The translations under genes were made by a program, and so were the position numbers. DNA of 64,000 nucleotides from Selaginella moellendorffii (Eukaryota > Streptophyta > Lycopodiopsida > Selaginellales > Selaginellaceae), in the NCBI RefSeq assembly GCF_000143415.4, contig NW_003314326.1:128945-192944 (forward strand), in the 5' to 3' direction. Below the pieces are notes generated by a model. That model made no database searches, was not told where the DNA came from, and saw only the letters and a program-made list of their open reading frames with translations. Positions 62,707 to 64,000 of this stretch are shown piece after piece. The first letter of the stretch is position 1; each line of letters opens with the position of its first letter.

Positions 62707-63783
62707 ATGATTCCCCTCCTCATTCTCATCTTGTGGGCGATCGCGGGCGACGCTGATCCAGCAATTGCGCCACTGGGGATCCGCCGACATATCTCGAGCT
62801 TGCTCGGGGGCAGTAGCAGTGGTCGCCCTAGCAGCGGTGGTAGCAACAGCATGGTCATGGATGTGTTCTACGTCTCTCACGGCTCGCCCATGCTGCCGTT
62901 CGAGGAGATCCCCGCCAGGGATTTCTTCAAGGGCATGGCCAAGCTGGTGAAGCACAAGCCCAAGGCGATTCTCATGGTGTCCGGCCACTGGGAGACCCGG
63001 GATCCGATGGTGAGCACCACAGCGCGCAACCCTACCATTCACGACTTCTACGGCTTCCCTCGCGAGCTCTACGAGGTGAGATCTCTTCGCCCAGTAGGAA
63101 AAGAAGTCTCACCAGAGGGACGATTGTGGCACAGCTCAAGTACGAGGCACCCGGTGCTCCCGACGTAGCAAGGCGAGCCAAGCAGCTCCTCCAGGACGCT
63201 GGATTCAAGCAAGCCGGCGAGGATCCCAAGCGAGGCCTGGATCACGGTGCATGGGTTCCACTGTGGCTGGCCTTCCCCGACGCCGACATTCCAGTCTTCC
63301 AGCTCTCGCTCCAGTCGCACAAGGACGCCGCCTATCACTACCGGCTGGGCCGCGCGTTAACTCCGCTCACCCGCGAGGGCGTTCTTATCATCGGATCCGG
63401 GACTACCACGCACAACCTCCGGCACATGCTGCCCACCGTCCCGGACTGGGGGAAGGCCTTCGACGACTGGCTCTACGACTGCTTGATCCACCAGAGGTAC
63501 GCGCACAAAAGCAAAGTTGGCTAGCAATGAATGAAGAACTGATGCTCTTTCTCACAGATATGACGAAGTCACGCAGTTCATGGACAAGGCGCCGTATGCC
63601 AAGCTCAACCATCCAACACCCGACCATTTCCTTCCATTGTTGGTGGCATTAGGAGCCGCTGGAGAGGGCGCTACGGCTCAAGCAATCCACAGGAGCTGGC
63701 ATGGAAGCTTCTCCATGGCTAGCTATGTCTTCAAGCCTGCTGTTGGAGCTCCTGGGCCACAACAACAACAACAAGAGCTATGA
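62707..63783 (+). CDS. Extradiol ring-cleavage dioxygenase, LigB/DOPA-dioxygenase family
   Basis: Three exons, 62707-63075, 63135-63496 and 63558-63783, about 318 aa. The DODA/LigB fold shows VFYVSHGSPMLPFEE (metal-binding His), AILMVSGHWETRDP (His), TIHDFYGFP, LDHGAWVPLWLAFP (HGAW, active-site His), IPVFQLSLQSHKD, EGVLIIGSGTTTHNLR, and near the end RSWHGSFSMASYVF. Family members cleave catechols such as L-DOPA or caffeate next to the diol using Fe(II) and O2; in betalain plants one clade makes betalamic acid, in others the substrate is often unknown. The first 48 residues before MVMDVFYVSHGSP include a hydrophobic signal-like stretch (MIPLLILILWAIAGDADPA); the in-frame ATG at 62,851 would give the usual family length. 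'aataaa' at 63,813 may be the poly(A) signal. Confidence 0.92.
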
Positions 63784-64000
63784 CTGCTGGTACACAGTTG
63801 GGTGTGAGAAAGAATAAACTCTCTTGACAGGGCGTTGGGCATTTCTCACCCCCGCAGCTTTTCAGCGCTACTAGACAGTGAAGAAATGCGAGCTCTTTGT
63901 TTGTCAAGGAATCGCGTGTTTGTCTATCCTTCCATGAGACCTCTCAAGGTGACGGGGCTGCTAACCGGGGCAGCAGCCTCGGCCGGGATGGCCAGAGACT
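63784..64000. other. 3' flank of the dioxygenase gene
   Basis: Probably 3' UTR to about 63,850. Nothing further recognisable to the window end. Confidence 0.4.

Overview
The window looks like nuclear DNA of a land plant, most probably a lycophyte of the Selaginella type. The genes carry GT-AG introns of mostly 40-80 bp, there are six large intronless PLS-type pentatricopeptide (PPR) genes, and the plant-specific families PHYLLO, violaxanthin de-epoxidase, NPH3, U-box/ARM, GH9-CBM49 and CYSTM are present. The species is an inference; no species-specific marker was checked.

Layout. Bases 1-16,000 are AT-rich and repeat-filled: a hexamer-based satellite (46-400 and again 8,640-9,345), a decayed class III peroxidase (about 4.4-5.0 kb), and at least three degenerate Ty3/gypsy pieces in both orientations with LTR fragments, a polypurine tract, and insertions nested inside integrase sequence. 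Bases 16,050-43,350 are a gene-dense island: PHYLLO (minus, 34 exons), a glycine/tryptophan-rich protein diverging from it, five intronless PPR genes packed into 11.5 kb, a U-box/ARM E3 ligase, a plastid-type short-chain dehydrogenase and violaxanthin de-epoxidase. Bases 43,350-50,860 are again AT-rich with gypsy reverse-transcriptase remnants. From 50,860 to the end are a truncated copy of the U-box gene 3' end, an NPH3/RPT2-family gene, a GH9 endoglucanase with CBM49, two tandem CYSTM micro-proteins, a sixth PPR gene made of S-type repeats, and a LigB/DODA-type dioxygenase.

Main point. The PHYLLO gene can be spliced into one open frame of about 1,858 residues in which all four men modules are complete. 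This includes the chorismate-binding half of MenF (isochorismate synthase), which angiosperm PHYLLO has lost. One polypeptide could therefore carry chorismate through isochorismate, SEPHCHC, SHCHC and o-succinylbenzoate in phylloquinone synthesis.

There is no bacterial-style operon. Neighbouring genes share compact divergent promoters (PHYLLO/Gly-rich; PPR-1/PPR-2; PPR-5/U-box; PPR-6/dioxygenase) and tight convergent 3' ends. Several products are predicted to act in the plastid (PHYLLO, SDR, violaxanthin de-epoxidase) or in an organelle (PPRs). Exon boundaries were worked out by hand from splice consensus, reading phase and family conservation; transcripts have not been seen.
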